A DNA stretch of 64,000 nucleotides, taken from the NCBI RefSeq assembly GCF_001183985.1, contig NZ_LFZW01000001.1, forward strand, positions 2,181,357 to 2,245,356, written 5' to 3'. This document shows positions 43,696-53,245 of the stretch, one piece after another (the stretch's first letter is position 1; each line of letters begins with the position of its first letter). The translations under genes and the position numbers were made by a program. The notes below the pieces were generated by a model. That model had not been told where the DNA came from. It saw nothing but the letters and a program-made list of their open reading frames with translations, and made no database searches. Source of the stretch: Peribacillus loiseleuriae (lineage in GTDB: Bacteria > Bacillota > Bacilli > Bacillales > DSM-1321).

Positions 43696-45294
43696 TTATT
43701 TAGCTATACTATGAGCAATCAGCATAACTATAATTCCTGCACCTATTGCTACATACGGCCAAATACCGGCCCTCTTTTCAGCACTAGCACCATCAGCACC
43801 ATCCAACATTCCTTCCTGAAATTTACCTTTGTCAGTTATATAATGTCTATAGACAAACAATGGAATGACAATCCCCGCACTAATTAAACCGGCCCAAAGA
43901 GTGCCTGGCCCCCAAATATCAGCACCGAATCCTAAGAATGTAATATTAACAAATGCAAATACTACATTTGTTATTAAAAGCCAATTTGGCGCTTTAAATG
44001 GTCGAGACCATTTTGGTCGATCAAGTCGATGAATCCATCCAGAATTAAGATTAAGGAAATTAAATAGCAAGTAATTTACATTTGATATTGCAAGGACAAA
44101 TGTGTAATCTGACAACGTGAGTAAGAAAATATTTAATATGATACCCGCCCACATAGATCGAGTAGGTGCTCCGTTTTTATTAACCTTTGATAAAGATTTT
44201 GGTAACCATCCATCTACAGAGGCCTGATATAGTGTACGGGACGCTCCACCCATTGAGGTCATAATAGCTAATAATAGGGATAGGATTAACAATAGTAAAA
44301 TAATAACCCCTATGACTACTCCGCCCCCTACCATAATAGCCATAGCACCGCCAACTCCTTCACCACTAACGACTGCAGGATCTAGTAAACCCTTAAGTCC
44401 TAGCGCATTTTGAAAGGAGAATGGAACAATTGTAAACATGAAGAAACACAATAAACCAGCGGATATTATTGCTTTAAATGTGTCCTTTTTAGGGTCTTTA
44501 AATTCACTCGTATAACAAATTGCAGTTTCAAAAGCATAAGTTGACCAAGCGGCTAGAAACATTCCACCAAACAATAATTGAAATCCAGCCATATCCCAAG
44601 ATCCTGAAAGCGGATTCATTGGTAATAGATTTTTTAACTCAATCCCGTTAGTAAATAGTGGAATAACTCCGACTAAAATTAATGGTAAAAGTGCGATAAT
44701 TGCTACTATCTTTTGAAAACGCGCTGCCTTTAGAACACCTAAATTTTGTATACCAAACAATGCGAAAAGAAACAGAACAGCAACAATGAAACCACCATTA
44801 ATACGCATTGTAAGATCTGGCCTAATCCATTCTAAATTTAATAGTGTAAATTCCCAGGTAGTAATGGCTGATCCAGCAAAAAAGTTATTTAAAACATAGG
44901 ATGCAGCTAGCGATGTTCCAAGAGCTAGTACAGGGGTCCATGCTAGCCAGTTACACCATACCGATATTGCAGCGGCGAATTTTGAATACCTTACCCAAGC
45001 CATTGCTCCGTATACAGATGCCCCTCCTGACTTATTAGGAAACAACCCGGCAATCTCAGCATATGTAAATGCCTGGAGAAACCCCATAGAAATTGATAAT
45101 GTCCAAACTAACCAGGAGATATTCCCGACAGTGGCTGCGATAGATCCAATTGAAAATAATAACAGTGCTGGTACTCCACTTGAAAACCAAAAAGCATCCT
45201 TCCAAGTTAATGTTCTTTGCAATGCAGATTGGGATCCTGGTGGTGGACTTGGACTTTGTAAGACTTTAGCAGAACTTGATTTACTAGAACTCAT
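43696..45294 (-). CDS. APC-family amino acid permease
   Basis: A 532-residue transporter with 12-14 hydrophobic helices and a cytoplasmic Ser/Pro-rich N-terminus. The first helix region (SSGVPALLLFSIGSIAATVG) and FTYAEIAGLFPNKSGGASVY are characteristic of the amino acid-polyamine-organocation superfamily. The ATG at 45294 is used with GGAGGTAATTTGTTT upstream. A TTG two codons earlier is possible. Substrate is unknown. An 11-bp inverted repeat about 120 bases upstream may be an operator. Confidence 0.85.
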   Translation of the reverse strand: MSSSKSSSAKVLQSPSPPPGSQSALQRTLTWKDAFWFSSGVPALLLFSIGSIAATVGNISWLVWTLSISMGFLQAFTYAEIAGLFPNKSGGASVYGAMAWVRYSKFAAAISVWCNWLAWTPVLALGTSLAASYVLNNFFAGSAITTWEFTLLNLEWIRPDLTMRINGGFIVAVLFLFALFGIQNLGVLKAARFQKIVAIIALLPLILVGVIPLFTNGIELKNLLPMNPLSGSWDMAGFQLLFGGMFLAAWSTYAFETAICYTSEFKDPKKDTFKAIISAGLLCFFMFTIVPFSFQNALGLKGLLDPAVVSGEGVGGAMAIMVGGGVVIGVIILLLLILSLLLAIMTSMGGASRTLYQASVDGWLPKSLSKVNKNGAPTRSMWAGIILNIFLLTLSDYTFVLAISNVNYLLFNFLNLNSGWIHRLDRPKWSRPFKAPNWLLITNVVFAFVNITFLGFGADIWGPGTLWAGLISAGIVIPLFVYRHYITDKGKFQEGMLDGADGASAEKRAGIWPYVAIGAGIIVMLIAHSIAK

Positions 45295-45412
45295 AAACAA
45301 ATTACCTCCTTAAAAAAATAATAGATTTTCATAATATTAGCGTATATATCCTTAATGGAATACACCACTTTCCCGAATGTTGGGAAAATTCTAAATTTTT
45401 TAATGAGTAAAT

Positions 45413-45446
45413 AGATATCGTGTGTTAATTGAAAAACACGATATCT
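45413..45446. promoter_or_regulatory. Perfect inverted repeat upstream of the APC permease
   Basis: AGATATCGTGT and ACACGATATCT are separated by 12 bases. The dyad of this size and spacing resembles a repressor operator, and a smaller dyad TTCCC/GGGAA lies nearby at about 45370-45386. There is no poly-T, so termination is less likely. Confidence 0.45.
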
Positions 45447-45846
45447 AAATTTGAACAAAAAATAAACGTTCATAGGAAATGAGAAAATGTAAATTTAGAT
45501 TAATGTTATTGAGTTTATTGATAAGGGAGGTATCGGTCGTGGGAATTTGAGAGATATTTAGTTTATCTCAACGGGTTAAAGGCATTCTGGTTATACAGAA
45601 CGATAGTTAGTTTTGAGTAAAATTCAAATAGATTTTGAGATAGATGTAACTTATGTAGATAAAATACTAACCAAGATTAATAAGCAGCTTGTAAAATGGA
45701 GTAGATAATAATGTCCATCAAGGAATCTTATGTAGTTTTATATACAGAAAAGAAAACAAAGAGGCTTACACCAGAATATTTACTCTGGAACTGGTAGTGG
45801 CTCCACTTGCTTGGTTGCTCGACGTCCGATTCTAAATACTATAGAG
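45447..45846. other. Gap with degenerate frames only
   Basis: No frame with a ribosome site. A lysine/isoleucine-rich frame around 45615-45710 on the plus strand looks like old coding sequence but is broken and unrecognised. Confidence 0.3.
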
Positions 45847-45847
45847 A

Positions 45848-45883
45848 AAGGATGGCGAAAATAATACCATCCTTATTTTTTAT
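45848..45883. terminator. Terminator at the end of the DUF3298 gene
   Basis: AAGGATGG pairs with CCATCCTT around 12 bases, with T-rich flanks. It overlaps the last codons of the minus-strand gene. Confidence 0.55.
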
Positions 45884-46587
45884 TTATAGATGGAGGTAGG
45901 AATTACGATCACTGGCTGTCCAGAAGAATAGGGTGCTACTTCATACGATTGAAAAATCAGGGCGATTCCACCATCAACAAAATAAAATGCATGATCTTTC
46001 GTGACCTGAAAGGCGTTTAATGTATCGTTGTCAGTAAAAAATACATCTGGATGCATTTTGATATACTCTTTGGCATAAGTTGTTATCTTCGCATAAATGG
46101 ATTCTTTTGTAATGATGTCATCAAGTCTATACTGTTTGCCGTTATCTGTATTGAAATTATAAGTCGTGACTATTGTATTTCCGTGTGCCCCACCAGAAAA
46201 TTGATAATCATTCATCAAAATACTTATTTTATGATCTTTATTATACAATACCTTGTAAATTGAATTATATTCATATTGACACGCAGAGGGCGCTTCATTA
46301 CAGAGCGGTTCACCTTGGATTTTTTTCATGGACTCTTTTAATTTTTGATAATCATTATGTGAATTTTGAATATGTTTTTCTAACATAGCATTTATTTTTT
46401 TTTGAGCGGATTTATTCTTTAAATCGGTTACCTGAGGATAGGTTAAAAATTTTATTCCATTATATGTGTGTGTTATAACTTTAATAGGAGAATTGGCATA
46501 AGATTTTGCTGAAGGTAATGCGAAGAAATTCATTAGGAAAAAAATAATCATTAACACTAAAGCTCTAAGAACGAATGGATTTCTCAT
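45880..46587 (-). CDS. Secreted DUF4163/DUF3298 protein (PdaC/RsiV-like extracellular domain)
   Basis: A 235-residue exported protein with signal sequence MRNPFVLRALVLMIIFFLMN through SYANS. The mature part shows the DUF4163-like N half (ITHTYNGIKFLTYPQVTDLK, YEYNSIYKVLYNKDHKISIL) and the DUF3298 C half with the SGGAHGNT motif, FNTDNGKQYRLDDIIT and FQSYEVAPYSSGQPVIVIP. This domain pair is found in the peptidoglycan deacetylase PdaC and the anti-sigma factor RsiV, where it binds cell-wall ligands or lysozyme. No catalytic domain is present here. Start follows TTGGAGGAATTCT. Confidence 0.85.
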   Translation of the reverse strand: MRNPFVLRALVLMIIFFLMNFFALPSAKSYANSPIKVITHTYNGIKFLTYPQVTDLKNKSAQKKINAMLEKHIQNSHNDYQKLKESMKKIQGEPLCNEAPSACQYEYNSIYKVLYNKDHKISILMNDYQFSGGAHGNTIVTTYNFNTDNGKQYRLDDIITKESIYAKITTYAKEYIKMHPDVFFTDNDTLNAFQVTKDHAFYFVDGGIALIFQSYEVAPYSSGQPVIVIPTSIYK

Positions 46588-46679
46588 AGAATTCCTCCAA
46601 TAATCTAGTTTGTGTTATTTGGATTAGTATTCTAAAAGTGGGCAGTCTTTATCCAAGAAAGAGTAGATAAAGATAATTT

Positions 46680-46958
46680 CTAGCGCGTAAAAAACTCACC
46701 ATTAAACAAATTATAAGATTCATCATCAGATGCTTCAGCATCATGTATAATGGGTTCGGAATATTGTCCTTTTCTTCGACGATTCAAATCTGTAAATTCT
46801 GTTTCAAGAAATTCTGCTTGTTGATGTGAAAGTTTAATTATGACCTCATTATTGTTTTCATCTGCAGCTTTAAAAAGAACGTAACTATCGACGGAATCAC
46901 GCAAAGTCACATTGCTAAGTGTTATGTTCATATTAATAAGTTCGTATCTGGCTTTCAT
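46680..46958 (-). CDS. Hypothetical protein (92 aa)
   Basis: ATG 46958 on the minus strand has ATCGGAGGATTCTTTTAACT upstream. The soluble protein has a beta-rich N half (YELINMNITLSNVTLRDSVD) and a charged C half rich in Asp/Glu (HDAEASDDESYNLF). No family is recognised. It stands alone between the DUF3298 gene and the divergent SDR gene. Confidence 0.6.
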   Translation of the reverse strand: MKARYELINMNITLSNVTLRDSVDSYVLFKAADENNNEVIIKLSHQQAEFLETEFTDLNRRRKGQYSEPIIHDAEASDDESYNLFNGEFFTR

Positions 46959-47176
46959 AGTTAAAAGAATCCTCCGATTGCATGTAAATAGTAGATGTCA
47001 ATTATAATTTACTTTATGATAGATAAATATACAATTGATCTACTTTCGAAAATTGTTGAATATGGAAATAATGAAAATAAAATCTAATTTTAACGGATAG
47101 ATTGTAAATTTTTTTGTATTGCTATGATACTATTAACACGAATCAATTGTTAAGTGAACCGGAAGGGAGGAATTCG

Positions 47177-48022
47177 ATGCTAAACAAAATTGCAATTGTA
47201 ACTGGTTCATCAAGTGGGTTTGGATTATTAACATCATTAGAACTGGGGAAGAGAGGGTTTCAAGTAATTGCTACGATGAGGAATACGGAGAAAAAGGCGG
47301 AATTAATAGAACGGTCGGAATTGGTTGGAATTGCTGATCGGATTGAAATCTTTGAACTGGATGTTACCTCTGAAACCTCGATACAGCGGTTGAAAATCTG
47401 TATTGAAAGGTATGGGAGAGTAGATGTATTAGTGAATAATGCTGGGTATGCCGGTGCTGGATTCGTGGAAGAAATTCCGATTGACGAATATAGACAACAA
47501 TTTGAAACAAATGTCTTTGGTGTAATTGCTGTAACACAGACTGTTCTTCCTTACATGAGAAAGCAAAAAAATGGAAAAATCATTACAATAAGTAGCGTTA
47601 GTGGTAAAATAGGTTTCCCAGGATTATCCCCCTATGTTTCTTCGAAGTTCGCTATAGAAGGCTGGAGTGAATGTCTTCGTCTTGAGTTGAAGCCATTTGG
47701 AATAGACGTTTCCCTCATTGAACCAGGCTCCTATAAAACCAACATTTGGACAAATGGAAAGCACATAACAGAAAAATCTCTACATAAAAATTCCCCATAT
47801 CATGAATATCTCGTGAAAATGGAAAACTATCTTAATCATAGCGAAAGCTCATATGGCAATCCAAAAGAAATAGCCGATAAGGTTGCGAAGCTATCGACAA
47901 GTAGAGCAATGCAATTCCGTCATAGGATTGGAAGAGGCGTTACATTAGGAATTTCACTAAAAAGCATGCTTCCATGGAGAGTTTGGGAGAGGATGATTTT
48001 AACGCGTTTGGATAAGTACTAA
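47177..48022 (+). CDS. Short-chain dehydrogenase/reductase
   Basis: A 281-residue classical SDR. The nucleotide-binding TGSSSGFG motif (residues about 9-16), NNAGYAGAG, and the catalytic Ser and Tyr-x-x-x-Lys (ISSVSGKIGFPGLSPYVSSK) are intact. ATG 47177 is preferred over the longer frame since GGAAGGGAGGAATTCG precedes it. Cofactor is probably NADP or NAD. The substrate cannot be told. The following methyltransferase gene begins 53 bases later but need not be functionally linked. Confidence 0.88.
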   Translation: MLNKIAIVTGSSSGFGLLTSLELGKRGFQVIATMRNTEKKAELIERSELVGIADRIEIFELDVTSETSIQRLKICIERYGRVDVLVNNAGYAGAGFVEEIPIDEYRQQFETNVFGVIAVTQTVLPYMRKQKNGKIITISSVSGKIGFPGLSPYVSSKFAIEGWSECLRLELKPFGIDVSLIEPGSYKTNIWTNGKHITEKSLHKNSPYHEYLVKMENYLNHSESSYGNPKEIADKVAKLSTSRAMQFRHRIGRGVTLGISLKSMLPWRVWERMILTRLDKY

Positions 48023-48075
48023 TAGGGTTTCTTTTTCTAGGAGACCAAAAATGACCAAAATAGGGTGGGAACAGA

Positions 48076-49029
48076 TTGGATAATCATAAGCAAATACCAG
48101 CTTTTATATACACGTATGCTTGTCGAATGGATGAGCGCGCACTTTGCCAAATGGAGATGCGGTCTTTCTTTGGTATTGAGACGAAAACGAATATTTTGAA
48201 AACAGATATTAAAGTCGATCCGAGCCGAAGTCCTTTTATAAAAGAAAGAATTGACGTCATTTTTGAAGGAGATGACCTATCAGAAATCCTAGAGCAGGTT
48301 CAATCTATTGAATTGCATGAATCGACATTCAAAGTGAATTTTGTAAAAATTAATGACCTTGATAAATCAGAAAAAATTGAATATCAGGATCGGCGTAAGA
48401 TAGAACGAGAATTAGGTTTACGAATCAATGGAGAGTTCGATTTCGATCAACCTGATTATGAGTATGGCATAGTGACCAAGGCTGGGCGTTGGTACTTTGG
48501 AAACTATCGTAAAAGTGAGTCCATTTGGTTTCATCATCAAAAAAAGCCTCATGAATATTCGACTGCTCTCAGTACACGTGTAGCAAGAGCTGTCGCTAAT
48601 ATTGCGGTACCGAATCCTGATGGGGTTCAAGTGATAGATCCATGCTGTGGGATTGGGACCGTATTGGTTGAGGCGCTTTCCATGGGAATTGATATTGTCG
48701 GGCGCGATATAAATCCACATATTATAGATGGAATAAACGGAAATATTGCCTATTTCGGTTTTGAAGGAGATGTTTCGTGTGGTCCAATTTCCGAAGTATC
48801 AGAGAATTATGATGTAGCCATTATCGATATGCCGTACAATTTGTTTACACATACTTCACCTGAGAATCAGCTATCTATTCTTAAGCATGCCCGCCGTATT
48901 GCTAGTAAAGTAGTCGTGATATCGATTGAAACAATTGATCAGATGATTAAAGACACTGGATTTGAGATTACAGATCGATGTATAGCGAAAAAAGGATTAT
49001 TTTCAAGACAAATCCTTGTTTGTGAATAA
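48076..49029 (+). CDS. TRM11-family SAM-dependent (RNA) methyltransferase
   Basis: A 317-residue protein with an N-terminal THUMP-like region and a C-terminal Rossmann methyltransferase. Motif I is DPCCGIGTVLVEA (about residues 193-205) and the catalytic motif IV is DMPYN (about 255-259), as in guanine-N2 methyltransferases of the TRM11/RlmL type. The target, tRNA or rRNA, cannot be decided from sequence. The start is TTG 48076 behind TAGGGTGGGAACAGA. Confidence 0.8.
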   Translation: MDNHKQIPAFIYTYACRMDERALCQMEMRSFFGIETKTNILKTDIKVDPSRSPFIKERIDVIFEGDDLSEILEQVQSIELHESTFKVNFVKINDLDKSEKIEYQDRRKIERELGLRINGEFDFDQPDYEYGIVTKAGRWYFGNYRKSESIWFHHQKKPHEYSTALSTRVARAVANIAVPNPDGVQVIDPCCGIGTVLVEALSMGIDIVGRDINPHIIDGINGNIAYFGFEGDVSCGPISEVSENYDVAIIDMPYNLFTHTSPENQLSILKHARRIASKVVVISIETIDQMIKDTGFEITDRCIAKKGLFSRQILVCE

Positions 49030-49731
49030 TAGTTGAGTCATTATCCGAAATGGATCGACGCGTAATATGGATTGATGGACAGAGTAATTAATGATTTTAT
49101 TCATTTGATAGGGTAAAACTAATTTGATTAGGCTGCCCTATCATACGTAATAAAAGGTATGTAGAGTCCGAGTCAAACTCTTTTGAGGCAAGCTATCTCT
49201 TCTTAACATCCTTATTGTTCAATTTCTGTTGAATTGGATTATATGAATATAAATTGTGTTAACTAGGTTAAATCTACTTCAAAAATAGGCTTTATTTTTT
49301 CATCTATCTTTATTTTTCTAAAACCGTTAAACGATGAAATTCAATTATATGACAAGTTAGAAAAAGCGTAGGAAAACCTTGCATTTGATATTGTATAAAT
49401 AGATTTTATGGAATATAATGGTATAAATAGAGTGGAATTGAAGGGGGGTATATTGATCTTCTAACTAATTTCATTATATTTATCGAAAGACCTTACTTAT
49501 CTATTTTTTCAGGAATTAAATTCAGAACATTTCAAATCATTAATTTAATTAATTATTTGATTAGAAGGGGGGTATTTACTCAACGGTTCTCGCTTGTATG
49601 TATGTAATTAAAAAGTCTTGGATTCATGGTTTAACAAATCCATAAGCAATGGCAATTTCTTCTTTACATAATTAGTTTGTTCAGTACAATTTTGTACCCA
49701 ACTTATTATTTTTAGAAAGGATCGTGGAACT
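49030..49731. other. 700-base gap with no gene
   Basis: AT-rich. The motif GAAGGGGGGTAT occurs twice (about 49440 and 49564), each looking like a ribosome site but with no frame behind it. No RNA family was recognised. It probably contains the former promoter of the symporter gene. Confidence 0.4.
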
Positions 49732-50863
49732 ATGACTGATTTTATAACCAAATTAAGTGATATTATTTGGGGACCGCCACTGTTGATTTTGTTAGTAGGA
49801 ACTGGTGTTTATTTAACGTTTCGTATTTCTTTCCTTCAATTTAGTAAACTTCCATATGCATTAAAGCTCGCTTTTTCAAAGAATCAAGACCATTCTTCAG
49901 AAGGAGACATCTCTCACTTTCAATCATTAATGACCGCTTTGGCTGCTACAATAGGTACTGGTAATATTGCTGGTGTTGCTACTGCTGTTGTTTTAGGCGG
50001 ACCAGGTGCGGTATTTTGGATGTGGATTCCTGCACTTGTTGGAATGGCAACTAAGTATGCTGAAGCGATTCTTGCCGTCAAATACCGGACAGTTGGCAAG
50101 CGTGGCGAAATGGCTGGAGGGCCGATGTATTATATTGAAAGAGGTTTAGGATGGAAATGGCTGGCTGTCCTTTTTGCTCTTTTTGGTGCCATCGGCCTTT
50201 GCCTTTGGGATCGGAAGTACTGTTCAATCCAATTCTGTGGCTGCTGCAGGCGCTATTGGCGCAGTGATACGTTATGGTGTAGCACGGGGAGTATTCTCAA
50301 ATGAAGCGGGTATGGGATCTGCTCCAATTGCAGCTGCAGCAGCTAAGACGGATCATCCAGGACGTCAGGCTCTAATTTCAATGACTGGAACATTTCTTGA
50401 TACGATTGTCGTGTGTTCGATAACTGGTATAACGTTAGTAATGGGAGGTTTATATTCGGATAGTAAATTATCTGGTGCTGCTTTAACGACCAAAACATTT
50501 GATCAAATGCTTCCAGGCGTAGGTGGCTGGATTGTTACAATTGGCATTATCTTTTTTGCTTATTCCACTGTGTTAGGATGGGCATACTATGGTGAAAAAT
50601 GTTTTGAATATTTATTTGGAATCCGCTCAATTATATGGTACAGGATTTGTTACACTTTATCTGTCGTTGTTGGTGCTGGTATGAGTCTCGGATTGGTATG
50701 GACCATTGCTGATGTCTTTAATGGATTAATGGCGATTCCGAACTTAATTGCTCTTGTTGCTTTAGCGGGAGTTGTCGTTGCGGAAACTAAAGATTTTAAT
50801 AAAATATTGGCACAGGAAAAAAGAGAGAAAAAGAAAAATATTGATATCACACATTCCACATAA
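49732..50863 (+). pseudogene. Sodium:alanine symporter (AGCS/AlsT family), deleted and frameshifted
   Basis: The N part ([51 protein letters not shown]) and the C part ([20 protein letters not shown], then TKTFDQMLPGVGGWIV) are both typical AGCS sequences but lie in different frames. The shift occurs at GCCATCGGCCTTTGCCTTTG (about 50189-50208). In addition, the stretch normally between QSNSV and the [12 protein letters not shown] motif, around 90 residues in intact family members, is missing: QSNSV runs directly into [13 protein letters not shown]. The gene is therefore dead as a transporter. It would be about 470 residues if complete. Confidence 0.88.
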
Positions 50864-50876
50864 TTTTGAGGGATTT

Positions 50877-50923
50877 GAACAAAGAAGCTATCAGAAGGTG
50901 TCCTTTTGGTAGCTTTTTTGTTC
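50877..50923 (+). terminator. Terminator of the symporter locus
   Basis: GAACAAAGAAGCTA pairs with TAGCTTTTTTGTTC, with inner AGAAGG/CCTTTT pairing. The long arms have T-runs on both strands. Confidence 0.8.
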
Positions 50924-51150
50924 AAGTATACGATTACTTTGTTTTAACAAATTGGTAAGTGTTTTCGTATTAAGAATTATTGTTTGAAGATTTGTCCATA
51001 TATTTGAGATTAATTTAATTAATAAATATGCCAATAAACTTTTGTTTTCATATTTAGAAAGTGTGGTGAATGTGAATAAGTCTATAAAGTAGTCATGTGA
51101 TAAAAGAAATCAATTCATGTTATAGGGTGACATCTAGATGGATATCACAG

Positions 51151-52479
51151 TTAAATCACATTTTCTTTAGGCCTTGTTAACCAAACAGTAATCCCAACTT
51201 TTTTACAGATCGTTACATAATGCATCATGGTTAGTAAAATGGCTCCTGTGTTCATGCCTAAAATCACACCGGTCATATTCAAAGAGGCTTGGGATCCTAA
51301 TAGATACATCAGCATAAATGAGATGATATGGGACCATACCGTATGGATGAAAGCGTCTTTCACTAATCCTAACCCAATTAAATAAGCCTGCATCGGGATG
51401 ATGAAGAAGTGGAATAAGAAATAAGGCCATAAAAGTTTTAAGTAGACCGCTGCTGTAGTAGAAGAAAAAAAGAGTGATGTTAATGGTTCTGAAAATACGT
51501 ACATAATGAAGACAGCGGGTAGTCCGTAAAAGAGAGTCAAAGACATGGATTTTTGTAATAAATTTCTTAATTTCTGGTAGTCTTGTTTGGCATAAGCATC
51601 TGATACATTCGGAATGAGCATAATCATCAATGAATGAGCAATAAAAGCAGGGAAAAAGCCAATTGTCATAGCGACTCCCATCAGCATCCCAAAATGTTCA
51701 GTCGCCATAACTGCACCAAAACCAGCTGATAGTAGAGCTGAGTGAATTAAAAAAGGCTGGATGGCATTGGTAATGGCGTGAAAAATACGAAGACCCACGG
51801 TCGGAACGGATACAGCAAGCAGTTTATAACGTGCATGTTTACCTGAAATCGTGGTATTTGAAACTTTTCTCATCGTTTGCATTTGGATGATAAATAAGCT
51901 AATTAAATAGAGAAACACAATGAATTCACTGGCAATTAATATAATTAGCGCACTTAGTAGAGATTTTTCTTGGTCAAATTGTAGATAATGAAAGATAAGC
52001 AAGAGCAATAGGAATTGAAAGCCCTTTTTAAGAAAGTTTGAAAAGGCGATTTTCCCCATTTCTTGAACACCCATAAAATACCCTCTTGCGATTGTTGAAA
52101 AAGCAGCAATCGGGATTAACCCAATTAATAGCCATTTTACATATGGATGAAAATTATTCAAAACATTCGAAAAGGATACGACGATTAATGTTAAAAGAAG
52201 CGTAATCAGTATCGCATATCCAGCTAATTTAAGTGCATGCTGCACTAAACTATAATGAAGTTTTGGTCTATTCTCAGCGACAAATTTCGAGATGGAAACC
52301 TGTAACTCGAAGCCAGAAATAATATAAACCAAGAAAATGATTGGCAATATAGACATATAAAGACCCATACCTTCTTCACGAAGTTCTCTAGCTAGGATCA
52401 TATTGACAAAAAACTCAATACACTCCCCGAAAAATGCTGCAACAATCAATATAATGGTCCCTTTGTAAAAAGATTTCAT
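51151..52479 (-). CDS. YkvU/SpoVB-like polysaccharide or lipid flippase
   Basis: A 442-residue membrane protein with about 12 helices of the MOP (MATE/MurJ/SpoVB) superfamily. The start MKSFYKGTIILIVAAFFGEC and the LARELREEGMGLYMSILPII segment correspond to the first two helices of SpoVB-type proteins. Its length is nearer YkvU (about 445) than SpoVB (about 518). Such proteins flip lipid-linked oligosaccharides, in sporulation cortex formation for SpoVB. The substrate here is not known. No sporulation promoter was identified. Confidence 0.75.
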   Translation of the reverse strand: MKSFYKGTIILIVAAFFGECIEFFVNMILARELREEGMGLYMSILPIIFLVYIISGFELQVSISKFVAENRPKLHYSLVQHALKLAGYAILITLLLTLIVVSFSNVLNNFHPYVKWLLIGLIPIAAFSTIARGYFMGVQEMGKIAFSNFLKKGFQFLLLLLIFHYLQFDQEKSLLSALIILIASEFIVFLYLISLFIIQMQTMRKVSNTTISGKHARYKLLAVSVPTVGLRIFHAITNAIQPFLIHSALLSAGFGAVMATEHFGMLMGVAMTIGFFPAFIAHSLMIMLIPNVSDAYAKQDYQKLRNLLQKSMSLTLFYGLPAVFIMYVFSEPLTSLFFSSTTAAVYLKLLWPYFLFHFFIIPMQAYLIGLGLVKDAFIHTVWSHIISFMLMYLLGSQASLNMTGVILGMNTGAILLTMMHYVTICKKVGITVWLTRPKENVI

Positions 52480-52703
52480 GCTGACTCACTCCCAATAGGT
52501 CTTTGTATAATAAAGATATGAGACAGGCTTTGGATTATTCGTAAGTCAAAAAGAAGAATGAATGATAAAGTGGAAATCATGTAAATTATACCTATAGCAA
52601 CAGCGGTTACGCCGTACAAGAAGTTATGAAGTGCAGTAATCGTAATGATAAGATTAATGCTATACTTGGGATAGATTTGATATCTAAAAGGAGTGGAAAT
52701 CCC

Positions 52704-52895
52704 ATGAAGTACATGAAATCGCAAATGAAACAGCTAATCAAAGACAATGAAGAATTACAAAAGCGCCTAAAAGAGTTGATGGAAGAACATGAACTTGAGA
52801 AAAACTTTGCCCTTAGAGCTTTATACCATTCAGAAGTTGCTGAAGGAGGAAAGTATCAGTTAGCATACCAAAAACTTGACTTGCCCAAAGAGTAG
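52704..52895 (+). CDS. Small coiled-coil protein (63 aa)
   Basis: ATG 52704 has AAAAGGAGTGGAAATCCC upstream. The longer frame from 52626 lacks a ribosome site. The protein is highly charged with a heptad-like helix (QMKQLIKDNEELQKRLKELM) followed by a short tail, probably cytoplasmic. No family is recognised. Confidence 0.6.
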   Translation: MKYMKSQMKQLIKDNEELQKRLKELMEEHELEKNFALRALYHSEVAEGGKYQLAYQKLDLPKE

Positions 52896-53141
52896 GTCAT
52901 TTTTAAAAATTCGTATTTAAGTCTATTTGCGGAAAAATAACAAGCTCATTTATATTCATTACGATGAAAAGTACCATTAATAGTGGAAGCATTTATTAAC
53001 CTTTATTGGTGGATAGTTCGATTATTTAATTTGGGATATAACGGGTTTCCAGTAGCATTAAAATATGGACAAACTTAAGCTGCCAAATAACAATGTCACC
53101 TCGATGAAAATATAAAATAAAAAGCAGAGGGAATTGAACTG

Positions 53142-53188
53142 CCCCGTAAATGTTAGACATTACACTAACATTTACGGGGTGTTTTTTA
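53142..53188. terminator. Strong terminator
   Basis: CCCCGTAAATGTTAG pairs exactly with CTAACATTTACGGGG across eight bases, then TGTTTTTTA. It separates the small coiled-coil gene from convergent gltC. Confidence 0.85.
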
Positions 53189-53245
53189 TGGCTTGAATGA
53201 GTTTGGTTTCTCTTGGCTTGTGATTAGATGAAACTTTTGACTAAC

